Assembly (NCBI GenBank): GCA_937950385.1
Contig: CALFEA010000096.1
Location: 1 to 8,384 of the forward strand
Reading direction: 5' to 3'
Source of the DNA: an uncultured Altererythrobacter sp.
Lineage (GTDB): Bacteria; Pseudomonadota; Alphaproteobacteria; Sphingomonadales; Sphingomonadaceae
DNA length: 8,384 bases
Part shown: positions 1 through 6,473 of the stretch, in pieces
Position numbering within the stretch: the stretch's first letter is position 1
Layout of the letters: every line of letters begins with the position of its first letter
Translations under genes and position numbers: made by a program
The notes under the pieces: generated by a model
The model's database searches: none
What the model saw: the letters and a program-made list of their open reading frames with translations, nothing else
What the model was told of the DNA's origin: nothing

Positions 1-69
1 TGCATTGGTTGTGGGATCAGGCTCGCAGCCAGCGTGCACGGTTTGCGTTTCTGGGCGGTAATCTGTCAT
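1..69 (-). CDS. MetY-like O-acetylhomoserine sulfhydrylase, N-terminal 23 codons only (3' end outside window)
   Basis: Reading the minus strand from an ATG at 69-67 gives 23 open codons to the window edge. The residues ETQTVHAGCEPDPTTNA resemble the start of PLP-dependent O-acetylhomoserine/O-acetylserine sulfhydrylases (MetY, Cys/Met metabolism PLP family), which begin with a T-x-x-HAG-x-x-PDPTTGA-type segment. Members make homocysteine or cysteine from the O-acetylated amino acid and sulfide in the cytoplasm. The ATG overlaps the stop of the preceding N-demethylase-like gene by one base (TGATG), and an AGGA lies about 8 bases upstream of the ATG. This suggests coupled translation within the same operon. 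The PLP lysine and all catalytic residues lie outside the window, so the family call rests on a short N-terminal signature. Other Cys/Met-metabolism PLP enzymes, such as cystathionine gamma-synthase relatives, are possible. Confidence 0.65.
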   Translation of the reverse strand, partial: MTDYRPETQTVHAGCEPDPTTNA

Positions 70-869
70 CACGAATTCCTCATCACATATGTCTTTAATT
101 GGGGAGCATAATAGGCCGAGCCGCGCCGGTCACCCTCTCCATTTAGGAGAGTTTCCATCGCGGCTGAAAGCATCGCTTGATTGGCTCGCGTCAGATTGCC
201 GAGCGGCTCGACATAAATGCCGATGGTGAACAGGACCGCGCCGGTTTGTGGCAGCTTGCGCAGGGTCTGACGCTCAGACCGCACAAAGAGCGTTTCGCCT
301 GCATTTTGAGGCGTGACATGGGCGAAAGCTTGCTCTGGCGGTGCGCCTATCCAGCGCATGTCAGCCGTATGCGATATGAACCAATTGGCACGGCCATAGA
401 TTGCGCCGGTTTTGAGCTTAGCCATGAAGTTATCGACGCCGCTGGCGAGCTGTTCTTCGTAGCCCGCGATGGGTTCATGCAGAGCGCGAAGGGGCTTACC
501 AATTTTGTCAGCAGGCAACCAATCGCTTGGCCAAGCGACCGCTGCCCCTAGGAGCTTGTAGGGCCCAGTTTCGGCAGACCGCGTAAGCAGGCACATATCC
601 TCATGATGGGCGGCGGCGGCTTCGGGCAGCGCGCCGTCAATGCCGAGCATAGCAGCGAGTTCTCTTCCGGCGGCATCCCCTTCCGCTGTGAGTTGGATGC
701 CCTGCGGATACGCCGCAAAACCCTCGCGCCGAGCGGCAAGGTCGGGGGTTGGGTCGAGCCAAGTGTCTTCGGATAGTTTGCTCAGCCCCATTTTGAGCTG
801 CCCTCCCCCGCGCGCCTTTGGAAGGAGGTCATTGACTGAGAAACCGAGGGTCAACGTGAATTGCGCCAT
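69..869 (-). CDS. DUF3445 / heme-dependent oxidative N-demethylase-like protein
   Basis: This 266-residue soluble protein matches what I know of the DUF3445 (HDOD) family. The characterised member, a Pseudomonas mendocina dimethylamine N-demethylase, uses a PAS-like fold and heme to release formaldehyde from a secondary amine. Visible family-like blocks are MGLSKL near residue 27, HHEDMCLL (88-95), WPSDWLPADKIGKPL (113-127) followed by LHEPIAG (130-136, with His131), GRANWFIS (159-166), and RSERQTLRKLP (197-207) followed by GAVLFTIGIYVEPL. There is no signal peptide or membrane segment. The substrate cannot be read from the sequence, and heme binding is inferred from the family. The ATG at 869 lies inside the end of the 84-residue membrane gene (19-base overlap). 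No good Shine-Dalgarno precedes it (bases upstream are T/A rich), so it probably relies on translational coupling. Its stop overlaps the MetY-like start by one base. A start at Met27 is possible but would remove sequence that reads as a normal N-terminus. Confidence 0.8.
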   Translation of the reverse strand: MAQFTLTLGFSVNDLLPKARGGGQLKMGLSKLSEDTWLDPTPDLAARREGFAAYPQGIQLTAEGDAAGRELAAMLGIDGALPEAAAAHHEDMCLLTRSAETGPYKLLGAAVAWPSDWLPADKIGKPLRALHEPIAGYEEQLASGVDNFMAKLKTGAIYGRANWFISHTADMRWIGAPPEQAFAHVTPQNAGETLFVRSERQTLRKLPQTGAVLFTIGIYVEPLGNLTRANQAMLSAAMETLLNGEGDRRGSAYYAPQLKTYVMRNS

Positions 870-1105
870 TTTAAAAACACAATCAATCCAACGCCAGCAG
901 CAACGGAAAGAATGGGCAAGCCCGGAAACAGTAGAAATTTATCGATGCCTTCATTCTCGCATCCACCACCATCAGCCGCAGTGACGCAGTGACCCAGTGC
1001 AGCGACAGCAAACCCCCAGATTGAGAATACGAGACAAACAACGGCAAATAGTGCGCAACCAGACTTCTGTGCAAAGGTAAGCCCTCGTTTGTCGCTGGAA
1101 TTCAC
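851..1105 (-). CDS. Small two-helix membrane protein, 84 aa, GTG start
   Basis: I do not recognise a named family. The protein has a short basic N-terminus (K6, R7, K14), a hydrophobic helix at about residues 16-37, a polar loop at about 38-56 containing Cys40 and Cys49, a second helix at about 57-78, and a basic tail (K79, R81, R84). The positive-inside rule suggests both termini are cytoplasmic and the loop periplasmic, where the two cysteines could form a disulfide. The GTG start shares four bases with the mutase stop (GTGA, 1105-1102), a standard coupling arrangement. The 3' end overlaps the N-demethylase-like gene by 19 bases. I see no alternative ATG in this frame that would keep the first helix. 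It is probably a real gene because it fills the space exactly between two coupled neighbours, but its function is unknown. Confidence 0.7.
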   Translation of the reverse strand: MNSSDKRGLTFAQKSGCALFAVVCLVFSIWGFAVAALGHCVTAADGGGCENEGIDKFLLFPGLPILSVAAGVGLIVFLKWRNSR

Positions 1106-3240
1106 TCGGCAGCCTCATCCAGTCCTTCGCCCAAAGGCGGCATATTGTGCCCGAGCAGCGTCAAAATATCCGCGGCACATTCCACCACATTGGAGCCGGG
1201 ACCATAGATGCCTGCTACGCCCGCATCGCGCAGGAAGTCGTAATCTTGCGGCGGGATGACGCCGCCTGCGGTCACTTTGATATCGGGTCGGCCTGCGTCT
1301 TTCAAAAGGCTGATAAGTTCAGGGATCAGCGTCTTGTGACCTGCGGCAAGCGAGCTTGCACCGATCAAATCCACATCCGCCTCCAATGCCATGGCGAGCG
1401 TTTCTTGCGGGGTTTGGAACAGCGGGCCGGAGATGACTTCAAAGCCCATGTCAGAGAACGCCGAAGCGATTACATTTGCGCCGCGATCATGCCCGTCTTG
1501 GCCCATTTTCGCGACCATAATGCGCGGCTTTCTGTCCAGGCGCCGCGCGACTGCGGCAACACCGTCAGTCACTTGCGCCCAGCGTTTGTCGAATTCATAG
1601 GCGCTGGCATAGACGCCGCTGACCGGCTTTGGCGTCGCATCATGACGGCCGAATACTTCCTCCATCGCGGAGGAAATCTCGCCCAAGGTCGCATCATGGC
1701 GCGCCGCAGCGACGGCCAATTCCAGCACATTGCCTTCCCCGTTTGAGCCCTCCGTCAAGGCCTTCAATGCCGCCTGACACGCTGCCTCATCGCGGCCAGC
1801 GCGCACTTGTTTGAGGCGCGCAATTTGCCCGGTACGCACCGCTTGGTTGTCAATGTCGAGCGTATCAATCTGCGCTTCTTCGGCCAGCTGATATTTGTTG
1901 ACACCAACAATCACTGTCTCGCCCATATCGACGCTGGTTTGCTTTTGCGCAGCAGCGGTTTCAATCGCAGCCTTGGGCTTGCCGGTCGCCACATAGGTGG
2001 TCATCCCGCCAGCAGCATCGACATCAGCCATCAGGGCTTCTGCTTCCTCGACTAATTTCGCGGTCAAAGCCTCAATATAATAGCTGCCGCCGAGCGGATC
2101 GACGACATCAGTGATGCCGCTTTCCTCTTGCAGAACCAGCTGGGTGTTGCGGGCAATACGCGCGGAAAAATCCGTCGGCAAGGCAATCGCCTCATCCAAA
2201 GCATTGGTGTGCAAGCTTTGCGTGCCTCCCAATGTCGCCGCCATCGCTTCGACGGTGGTGCGGATCACATTGTTGTAGGGGTCTTGCTCTTGCAGACTGA
2301 CACCCGACGTCTGGCAGTGCGTGCGCAGCATTTTGGAGCGTTCAGACTGTGCGCCCAAATCGTCCATAACCTTATACCAAAGCGTGCGCGCAGCGCGCAA
2401 TTTGGCGATCTCCATGAAGAAGTTCATGCCTATGCCGAAGAAGAAGGACAGACGGCCTGCAAAGGCGTCAATATCCAGGCCCGTTGCCATGGCGCGCTTC
2501 GCATATTCCTTGCCATCCGCGATGGTGAAGGCGAGCTCCTGCACCGCAGTCGCACCCGCCTCGTGCATGTGATAGCCGCTGATCGAAATGCTGTTGAATT
2601 TAGGCATATTGGCCGAGGTGTATCCGATAATATCCGACACAATCCGCATGCTCGGCTCAGGCGGGTAGATGTATGTGTTGCGAACCATGAATTCTTTGAG
2701 GATATCGTTTTGGATCGTGCCTGATAGCTTTTCAGCTGGCACGCCCTGACGCTCGCCTGCAACGATATAGAACGCGAGGATCGGGATCACCGCGCCGTTC
2801 ATCGTCATAGAGACTGACATCGTGTCGAGCGGGATCTGGTCGAACAGTACTTCCATATCGGCGACCGTATCGATTGCCACGCCTGCCTTGCCGACATCGC
2901 CGACGACACGCGGATGGTCGCTGTCATAACCGCGATGAGTGGCCAGATCGAAAGCGACCGACAGTCCCTTTTGCCCAGCGGCCAGATTGCGGCGGTAAAA
3001 GGCGTTGGATTCCTCAGCGGTTGAAAAGCCCGCATATTGCCGGATCGTCCACGGACGCCCCGCATACATGCTGGCCTTTACCCCGCGCGTAAACGGCGCA
3101 AATCCCGGCAATCCGGGGTCATGGCTGTCGGCCTCAGTGTAAAGCGGCTTAATATCGAAGCCTTCCGGCATGCTGCGCGTTAAATCGCGGCCTTTGGACT
3201 CCTTGTCCGCCAGTGCTTTCCAGTCTTCGATATTTGCCAT
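1102..3240 (-). CDS. scpA: Methylmalonyl-CoA mutase, single-chain, adenosylcobalamin-dependent
   Basis: This 712-residue cytoplasmic enzyme converts (R)-methylmalonyl-CoA to succinyl-CoA by a B12 radical rearrangement. It has the usual length for the large or homodimeric mutase (E. coli Sbm/ScpA type). The substrate-binding TIM barrel covers roughly residues 45-400, including [13 protein letters not shown]. The B12 domain covers roughly 570-700, with the DxHxxG signature in GQDGHDRG. Compared by eye with the Propionibacterium shermanii alpha chain at a constant offset of 20 in the barrel, Tyr69, Arg187 and His224 correspond to Tyr89, Arg207 and His244. His584 is the cobalt ligand (His610 there). 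Tyr and Arg at the first two positions favour methylmalonyl-CoA over isobutyryl-CoA. The ATG at 3240 was chosen because the open frame upstream, to 3384, only runs through the 3' end of the crotonase gene, and [10 protein letters not shown] reads as a normal mutase N-terminus. AAGG lies about 10 bases upstream, and one base separates it from the crotonase stop. No MeaB/ArgK chaperone is present in the window. The symbols mcm or mutA would serve equally well. Confidence 0.96.
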   Translation of the reverse strand: MANIEDWKALADKESKGRDLTRSMPEGFDIKPLYTEADSHDPGLPGFAPFTRGVKASMYAGRPWTIRQYAGFSTAEESNAFYRRNLAAGQKGLSVAFDLATHRGYDSDHPRVVGDVGKAGVAIDTVADMEVLFDQIPLDTMSVSMTMNGAVIPILAFYIVAGERQGVPAEKLSGTIQNDILKEFMVRNTYIYPPEPSMRIVSDIIGYTSANMPKFNSISISGYHMHEAGATAVQELAFTIADGKEYAKRAMATGLDIDAFAGRLSFFFGIGMNFFMEIAKLRAARTLWYKVMDDLGAQSERSKMLRTHCQTSGVSLQEQDPYNNVIRTTVEAMAATLGGTQSLHTNALDEAIALPTDFSARIARNTQLVLQEESGITDVVDPLGGSYYIEALTAKLVEEAEALMADVDAAGGMTTYVATGKPKAAIETAAAQKQTSVDMGETVIVGVNKYQLAEEAQIDTLDIDNQAVRTGQIARLKQVRAGRDEAACQAALKALTEGSNGEGNVLELAVAAARHDATLGEISSAMEEVFGRHDATPKPVSGVYASAYEFDKRWAQVTDGVAAVARRLDRKPRIMVAKMGQDGHDRGANVIASAFSDMGFEVISGPLFQTPQETLAMALEADVDLIGASSLAAGHKTLIPELISLLKDAGRPDIKVTAGGVIPPQDYDFLRDAGVAGIYGPGSNVVECAADILTLLGHNMPPLGEGLDEAAE

Positions 3241-3241
3241 T

Positions 3242-4027
3242 TTACTTGCCCTTAAACTCCGCTTTGCGCTTCTGGAGGAAAGCCATGCCGCCCTCTTTCG
3301 CATCATCGCTTGCGCCCGCCAATCGCTGCCCCTCGGCCTCGGCCAGAACGACTTGCTGCACCGTGCTATCCATTGCGAGCGCAATATTGCGCTTCATTGT
3401 TTTGATAGCCAACGTTGGCCCATTGGCGAGCTTGTCGGCCAAGCTGCGCGCTTCATCCATCAAGCTATCGGCTGCAACCGCCTTGTAAATAAGGCCCCAA
3501 TCCTCTGCCTGCGCCGCGCCAATTTTCTCGCCCAGCATCATCATCCGGGTTGCGCGCGCACGGCCAATGGCGCGGGCCAGCAGCCATGTTGAGCCGCCAT
3601 CGGGAATAAGTCCGATATTGACGAAGGCTTGCAGGAAATAGGCTTTGTCGCTCGCAATGGTGAAATCCGCTGCAAGCGCCAGTGAACAGCCAACGCCTGC
3701 CGCCGGGCCATTGACTGCGCAAATGACGGGCACATCGGCGCGCATCACTTGGTTGATCATCGGGTTGTAGTGGTTTTGCAGCGCCTTGTGGCTACCGCCT
3801 TTGGAGGCAAATGCATTCGCCTCGCCGCGTGAAGCCAGATCGGCACCGGAACAAAATCCCTTACCCTCGCCCGTAATCAGTACCGCGCGCGTATCGCCGA
3901 GGTCATAAAATGCCTCGCCAATTTCATCCGCCATTTGCGGCGCCATCGCGTTCAGCCGGTCAGGCCGGTTCAGCGTGATCGTGGTCAGCGGGCCGTTTGT
4001 TTCAACGCGGATTGCTTCATAGTTCAT
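3242..4027 (-). CDS. Crotonase-fold enoyl-CoA hydratase/isomerase family protein, PaaG-like
   Basis: This 261-residue cytoplasmic protein has crotonase features: [10 protein letters not shown] (19-28), the oxyanion-hole segment [10 protein letters not shown] (56-65), [15 protein letters not shown] (107-121), and the C-terminal [17 protein letters not shown]. The two glutamates that hydrate enoyl-CoA in rat mitochondrial hydratase (Glu144, Glu164) are replaced, by my eye alignment, by Ser115 and Phe135. Instead there is [10 protein letters not shown] with Asp143, matching the IPDCGGTW block of E. coli PaaG, whose Asp136 is the catalytic acid/base for isomerisation. It is therefore better described as a PaaG-type isomerase than as a true hydratase. 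Its ATG overlaps the epimerase stop by one base (TAATG), with AAAGGCGA about ten bases upstream. Its substrate in a methylmalonyl-CoA operon is unknown. A role in unsaturated or branched acyl-CoA breakdown feeding propionyl-CoA is a guess. Confidence 0.9.
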   Translation of the reverse strand: MNYEAIRVETNGPLTTITLNRPDRLNAMAPQMADEIGEAFYDLGDTRAVLITGEGKGFCSGADLASRGEANAFASKGGSHKALQNHYNPMINQVMRADVPVICAVNGPAAGVGCSLALAADFTIASDKAYFLQAFVNIGLIPDGGSTWLLARAIGRARATRMMMLGEKIGAAQAEDWGLIYKAVAADSLMDEARSLADKLANGPTLAIKTMKRNIALAMDSTVQQVVLAEAEGQRLAGASDDAKEGGMAFLQKRKAEFKGK

Positions 4028-4467
4028 TAGTGATCGCCTTTCGGTGTTTCCATAATCTCGGTAAGCATGCCCTGCATGTCTTTGGGATGGACGAAAAAGA
4101 TAGGCGTGCCATGCGCGCCCGGGATTGTGGGCCCAAGAATGCGTTTGCCCTTGCCCTCAAACCAGCTGCGCGCCTTACCGATATCCTCCACTTCGAAACA
4201 GACATGATGCTGTCCGCCCAAGGGGTTTTTGGCAAGGAATGCGCTGATTGCGGTTTCGCCCGGTTTGAGCTCTTCGATGAGCTCGATTTGCGTGCCATTC
4301 ATGCCGCTATGGGTCGGCGTATCAACAAATACGACTTTCAGCCCGCGATCTTCGAGGATGATCGTGTCACTGATCGAGGTCGCGCCCATTGTATCGCGGT
4401 AATGCGCGATGCTGTCCGCGATGGAAGGCGTTGCGACGCCTACGTGATTTAATCGTCCGAGTTTCAT
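4027..4467 (-). CDS. mce: Methylmalonyl-CoA epimerase (VOC superfamily)
   Basis: This 146-residue protein interconverts (S)- and (R)-methylmalonyl-CoA, linking carboxylase product to mutase substrate. It has two VOC (glyoxalase-like) modules. Metal-ligand candidates are His8 in GRLNHVGVATPS, a residue in GTQIELIEEL (Gln60 or Glu62), a histidine of GGQHHVCFEVEDI (His87/88) and Glu137 in MLTEIME, consistent with the two-His plus Gln/Glu pattern known for this family. Length is typical for bacterial epimerases. The ATG at 4467 is preferred over one 51 bases upstream because the upstream 17 codons run through a palindromic repeat and do not look like epimerase, while MKLGRLNHVG is the normal beginning. 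A modest GAGA lies about seven bases upstream. The stop overlaps the next start (TAATG). It sits between the carboxylase and mutase genes, as expected for its pathway step. Confidence 0.95.
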   Translation of the reverse strand: MKLGRLNHVGVATPSIADSIAHYRDTMGATSISDTIILEDRGLKVVFVDTPTHSGMNGTQIELIEELKPGETAISAFLAKNPLGGQHHVCFEVEDIGKARSWFEGKGKRILGPTIPGAHGTPIFFVHPKDMQGMLTEIMETPKGDH

Positions 4468-4489
4468 ATCATTCTCACATATTCGTCTT

Positions 4490-4506
4490 GCTGAACTTGT
4501 TTCAGC
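4490..4506. repeat. Short palindromic repeat, copy 1
   Basis: Plus-strand GCTGAA-CTTGT-TTCAGC forms a 6-base stem with a 5-base loop. Its inner 15 bases (4491-4505) are an exact reverse complement of 4548-4562 in copy 2. It lies just upstream of the epimerase start. The sequence resembles palindromes scattered between genes in sphingomonad genomes, which is recalled rather than searched. Confidence 0.75.
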
Positions 4507-4544
4507 ATAACCATTCAACAGTGTGGCTCGTTTCGCGGCTTGTT

Positions 4545-4565
4545 ATCCTGAAACAAGTTCAGGAT
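4545..4565. repeat. Short palindromic repeat, copy 2 (inverted relative to copy 1)
   Basis: The arms ATCCTGAA (4545-4552) and TTCAGGAT (4558-4565) are perfect 8-base complements around the loop ACAAG. With copy 1 it forms an inverted pair separated by 42 bases, like a BIME/REP pair. It lies 21 bases past the stop of the 74-residue gene on the minus strand. Neither copy has a following T tract, so it is not a classical terminator, but it could stabilise mRNA ends or attenuate transcription within the operon. Confidence 0.8.
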
Positions 4566-4586
4566 GACGGTGAACTCGAATTCGTT

Positions 4587-4811
4587 TCATTGCTGCACCA
4601 GTTTTGCCACAAGTAGACCAAGTCCGATTACCGCCATCAAACTGTAAATAGCTACACAGAAAGCAAACTCCGAAGGGCTTTCGTTTCGTGGAACAAATGC
4701 GACCTCCCGCAACAAATTTGTCTTGAAATAAGTTCCGGTAATAAAATGATGCACAGCCAGCCCGCCAAATATCGCGACAAAAAGCCCCACTTCCCAAAGC
4801 TCAAAGCTCAT
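4587..4811 (-). CDS. Small two-helix membrane protein, 74 aa
   Basis: I do not recognise the family. The protein has two hydrophobic helices at about residues 8-26 (GLFVAIFGGLAV region) and 49-69 (FAFCVAIYSLMAVIGLGLL region). The connecting segment carries K30, R35 and R42, while the N-terminus is acidic (E4, E7). The positive-inside rule therefore suggests a cytoplasmic loop with both termini outside, the opposite of the 84-residue protein later in the operon. The start is strongly supported: the pccB stop TAG is part of TAGGAG (4823-4818), an excellent ribosome binding site six bases from the ATG, so translation is likely coupled to pccB. After its stop comes the palindrome-containing gap. 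A membrane role alongside propionyl-CoA metabolism cannot be inferred from sequence alone. Confidence 0.75.
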   Translation of the reverse strand: MSFELWEVGLFVAIFGGLAVHHFITGTYFKTNLLREVAFVPRNESPSEFAFCVAIYSLMAVIGLGLLVAKLVQQ

Positions 4812-4817
4812 GAAATT

Positions 4818-4823
4818 CTCCTA
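4818..4823 (-). promoter_or_regulatory. Shine-Dalgarno overlapping the pccB stop codon
   Basis: The minus strand reads TAGGAG. The TAG ends pccB, and GGAG sits six bases before the ATG of the 74-residue membrane gene. This fixes that start and indicates coupled translation. Confidence 0.7.
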
Positions 4824-6353
4824 AAGTGGAATATTGTCATGCTTCTTCCACGGGTTCTCCAACTGCTTATTACGCAACTTCCGAAGGCCCAGAGCGATCC
4901 GTTTCCGAGTGTTATGCGGGTAGATCACATCGTCGATATAACCGCGCTGCGCCGCTATGAATGGGTTGGCGAAGCGGTCTTCATATTCCTTCGTCTTCTC
5001 CGCAATCTTCTCCGGATCACCAGCATCCTTGCGGAAAATAATTTCCACCGCCCCTTTTGCGCCCATCACCGCAATTTCAGCCGTTGGCCATGCGTAGTTT
5101 AGGTCTCCGCGCAAGTGCTTTGACGCCATGACGTCATAGGCCCCGCCGTAAGCTTTGCGGGTGATGATGGTAATTTTGGGCACGGTCGCCTCGGCATAGG
5201 CGAACAGCAATTTCGCGCCGTGTTTGATGATGCCATTATGCTCTTGATCAGTTCCGGGCAGGAAACCGGGAACATCGACCAGAGTGATGATTGGAATCTC
5301 AAACGCATCGCAGAAGCGCACAAAACGCGCGGCTTTTTTGGACGCATTGATGTCAAGCACGCCCGCCATTGCCATGGGCTGGTTTGCGACCACACCCACG
5401 GTGCGGCCTTCGACACGGCCAAATCCGCACAAGATATTGGTGGCATGGGCCGGTTGAACTTCGAAAAACTCGCCCTCATCCAGCACCTTGCGGATGACTT
5501 CGTGCATGTCATAGGGCTGGTTCGCATTGTCGGGGATCAACGTGTCGAGGCTCATCTCTGCCCGATCGAACGGATCATTCGTGGGCAGCTCCGGCACGTC
5601 CTCGCGGTTGGACAGCGGCAGGTAGTTGAAGAACTCGCGCGTGGCGAGCAGCGCTTCCATATCATTTTCAAATGCATTGTCCGCAACGCTGGTCTTGGTT
5701 GTATGCGTGACCGCGCCGCCCAATTCCTCCTGCGTCACTTCCTCATTGGTCACCGTTTTGACCACATCAGGGCCAGTGACGAACATATAAGAGCTGTCCT
5801 TCACCATAAAGATGAAGTCGGTCATGGCGGGGGAATAGACCGCCCCACCCGCGCATGGTCCCATAATCAAGCTGATCTGCGGGACAACACCGCTGGCCAG
5901 CACATTGCGCTGGAATACGTCCGCATATCCGCCAAGTGATGCGACGCCCTCTTGAATGCGCGCACCGCCGCTGTCGTTGAGGCCTATCACTGGCGCTCCG
6001 ACCTTCATGGCTGTCTCTAACACTTTGCAGATTTTCTCTGCGTGGCGTTTGGACAATGACCCGCCGAAGACGGTGAAATCTTGGGAATAGACGTAGCAGA
6101 GGCGGCCATTGATTGTGCCGCTGCCGGTGACCACGCCGTCGCCGGGGAATTTCTGATCCGCCATACCAAAGTCGACGCAATCATGTTCGACGTATGTATC
6201 AAGCTCTTCAAAAGATTCCGCATCCAGCAACACATCGAGCCGTTCACGCGCGGTCAGCTTGCCTTTGGCGTGCTGGCTATCGATGCGTTTTTGTCCGCCG
6301 CCCATTTGGGCAGCTTCACGGCGACGTTCTAATTCAGCGATATTGGCGGACAT
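4821..6353 (-). CDS. pccB: Propionyl-CoA carboxylase, carboxyltransferase (beta) subunit
   Basis: This 510-residue cytoplasmic subunit transfers the carboxyl group from biotin on the alpha subunit to propionyl-CoA, giving (S)-methylmalonyl-CoA. The length is typical. The N-half carboxyltransferase domain contains [14 protein letters not shown] (95-108), [13 protein letters not shown] (125-137) and [12 protein letters not shown] (165-176). The C-half contains [13 protein letters not shown] (359-371), [13 protein letters not shown] (401-413) and [20 protein letters not shown] (419-438). The two glycine-rich oxyanion-hole regions are intact. Asp407 in GGAYD corresponds to Asp422 of Streptomyces coelicolor PccB, a residue known to influence propionyl- versus acetyl-CoA preference, which supports the substrate call. 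The ATG at 6353 has GAGGGA (6364-6359) five bases upstream. It is the first gene of the operon, after a 120-base spacer. The biotin carboxylase/carrier partner is not in the window. Confidence 0.95.
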   Translation of the reverse strand: MSANIAELERRREAAQMGGGQKRIDSQHAKGKLTARERLDVLLDAESFEELDTYVEHDCVDFGMADQKFPGDGVVTGSGTINGRLCYVYSQDFTVFGGSLSKRHAEKICKVLETAMKVGAPVIGLNDSGGARIQEGVASLGGYADVFQRNVLASGVVPQISLIMGPCAGGAVYSPAMTDFIFMVKDSSYMFVTGPDVVKTVTNEEVTQEELGGAVTHTTKTSVADNAFENDMEALLATREFFNYLPLSNREDVPELPTNDPFDRAEMSLDTLIPDNANQPYDMHEVIRKVLDEGEFFEVQPAHATNILCGFGRVEGRTVGVVANQPMAMAGVLDINASKKAARFVRFCDAFEIPIITLVDVPGFLPGTDQEHNGIIKHGAKLLFAYAEATVPKITIITRKAYGGAYDVMASKHLRGDLNYAWPTAEIAVMGAKGAVEIIFRKDAGDPEKIAEKTKEYEDRFANPFIAAQRGYIDDVIYPHNTRKRIALGLRKLRNKQLENPWKKHDNIPL

Positions 6354-6398
6354 TGATTTCCCTCAAAAGCAGATGAACTGCACATAGTTATACAGGTG

Positions 6399-6427
6399 GC
6401 CTAGCGATTGGCGCAGCCCAGCGTCAA
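6399..6427 (-). promoter_or_regulatory. Candidate sigma-70-type promoter for the pccB operon
   Basis: On the minus strand TTGACG (6427-6422) is a good -35 box, followed after 17 bases by CTAGGC (6404-6399), a poor -10 box. The position, about 45 bases before the pccB ATG, is suitable, and this 120-base spacer is the longest gene-free stretch in the window. The -10 mismatch keeps confidence low. Confidence 0.3.
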
Positions 6428-6473
6428 GATAGTGCTGCCTTAGCCGTGCATAGGATTTCGCAAAGCTATCAAT

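Noticed and set aside
1147..1746. A 199-residue plus-strand open frame opposite the mutase B12 domain, and a similar 198-residue one at 2128-2724
   Set aside because: Both mirror codon usage of the mutase gene and show no motif, domain or plausible composition of their own.
3241..3384. A 48-codon N-terminal extension of the mutase frame up to 3384
   Set aside because: It overlaps the 3' end of the crotonase gene in another frame, has no mutase similarity, and a normal mutase start with a Shine-Dalgarno exists at 3240.
4468..4518. A 17-codon N-terminal extension of the epimerase
   Set aside because: It translates the palindromic repeat (AETSSA) and does not resemble epimerase. MKLGRLNHVG at 4467 is the usual start.
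4543..4797. An 84-residue minus-strand frame overlapping the 74-residue membrane gene
   Set aside because: It ends in HPELVSG, a typical spurious translation of the dispersed palindrome, and its start lacks the TAGGAG ribosome binding site that the competing frame has.
5220..5939. A 239-residue plus-strand open frame inside pccB
   Set aside because: It is antisense to a fully conserved carboxyltransferase gene, has no recognisable domain, and is expected as a codon-bias shadow.
6450..6470. A TTTCGCAAA sequence upstream of pccB, resembling the TTTGCAAA half-site I recall for PccR-type short-chain acyl-CoA regulators
   Set aside because: Only one imperfect copy is present, the second half-site is not recognisable, and no regulator gene is in the window.
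6354..6473. A cobalamin riboswitch before the B12-dependent mutase operon
   Set aside because: The spacer is only 120 bases and I see no B12-box-like conserved segment.
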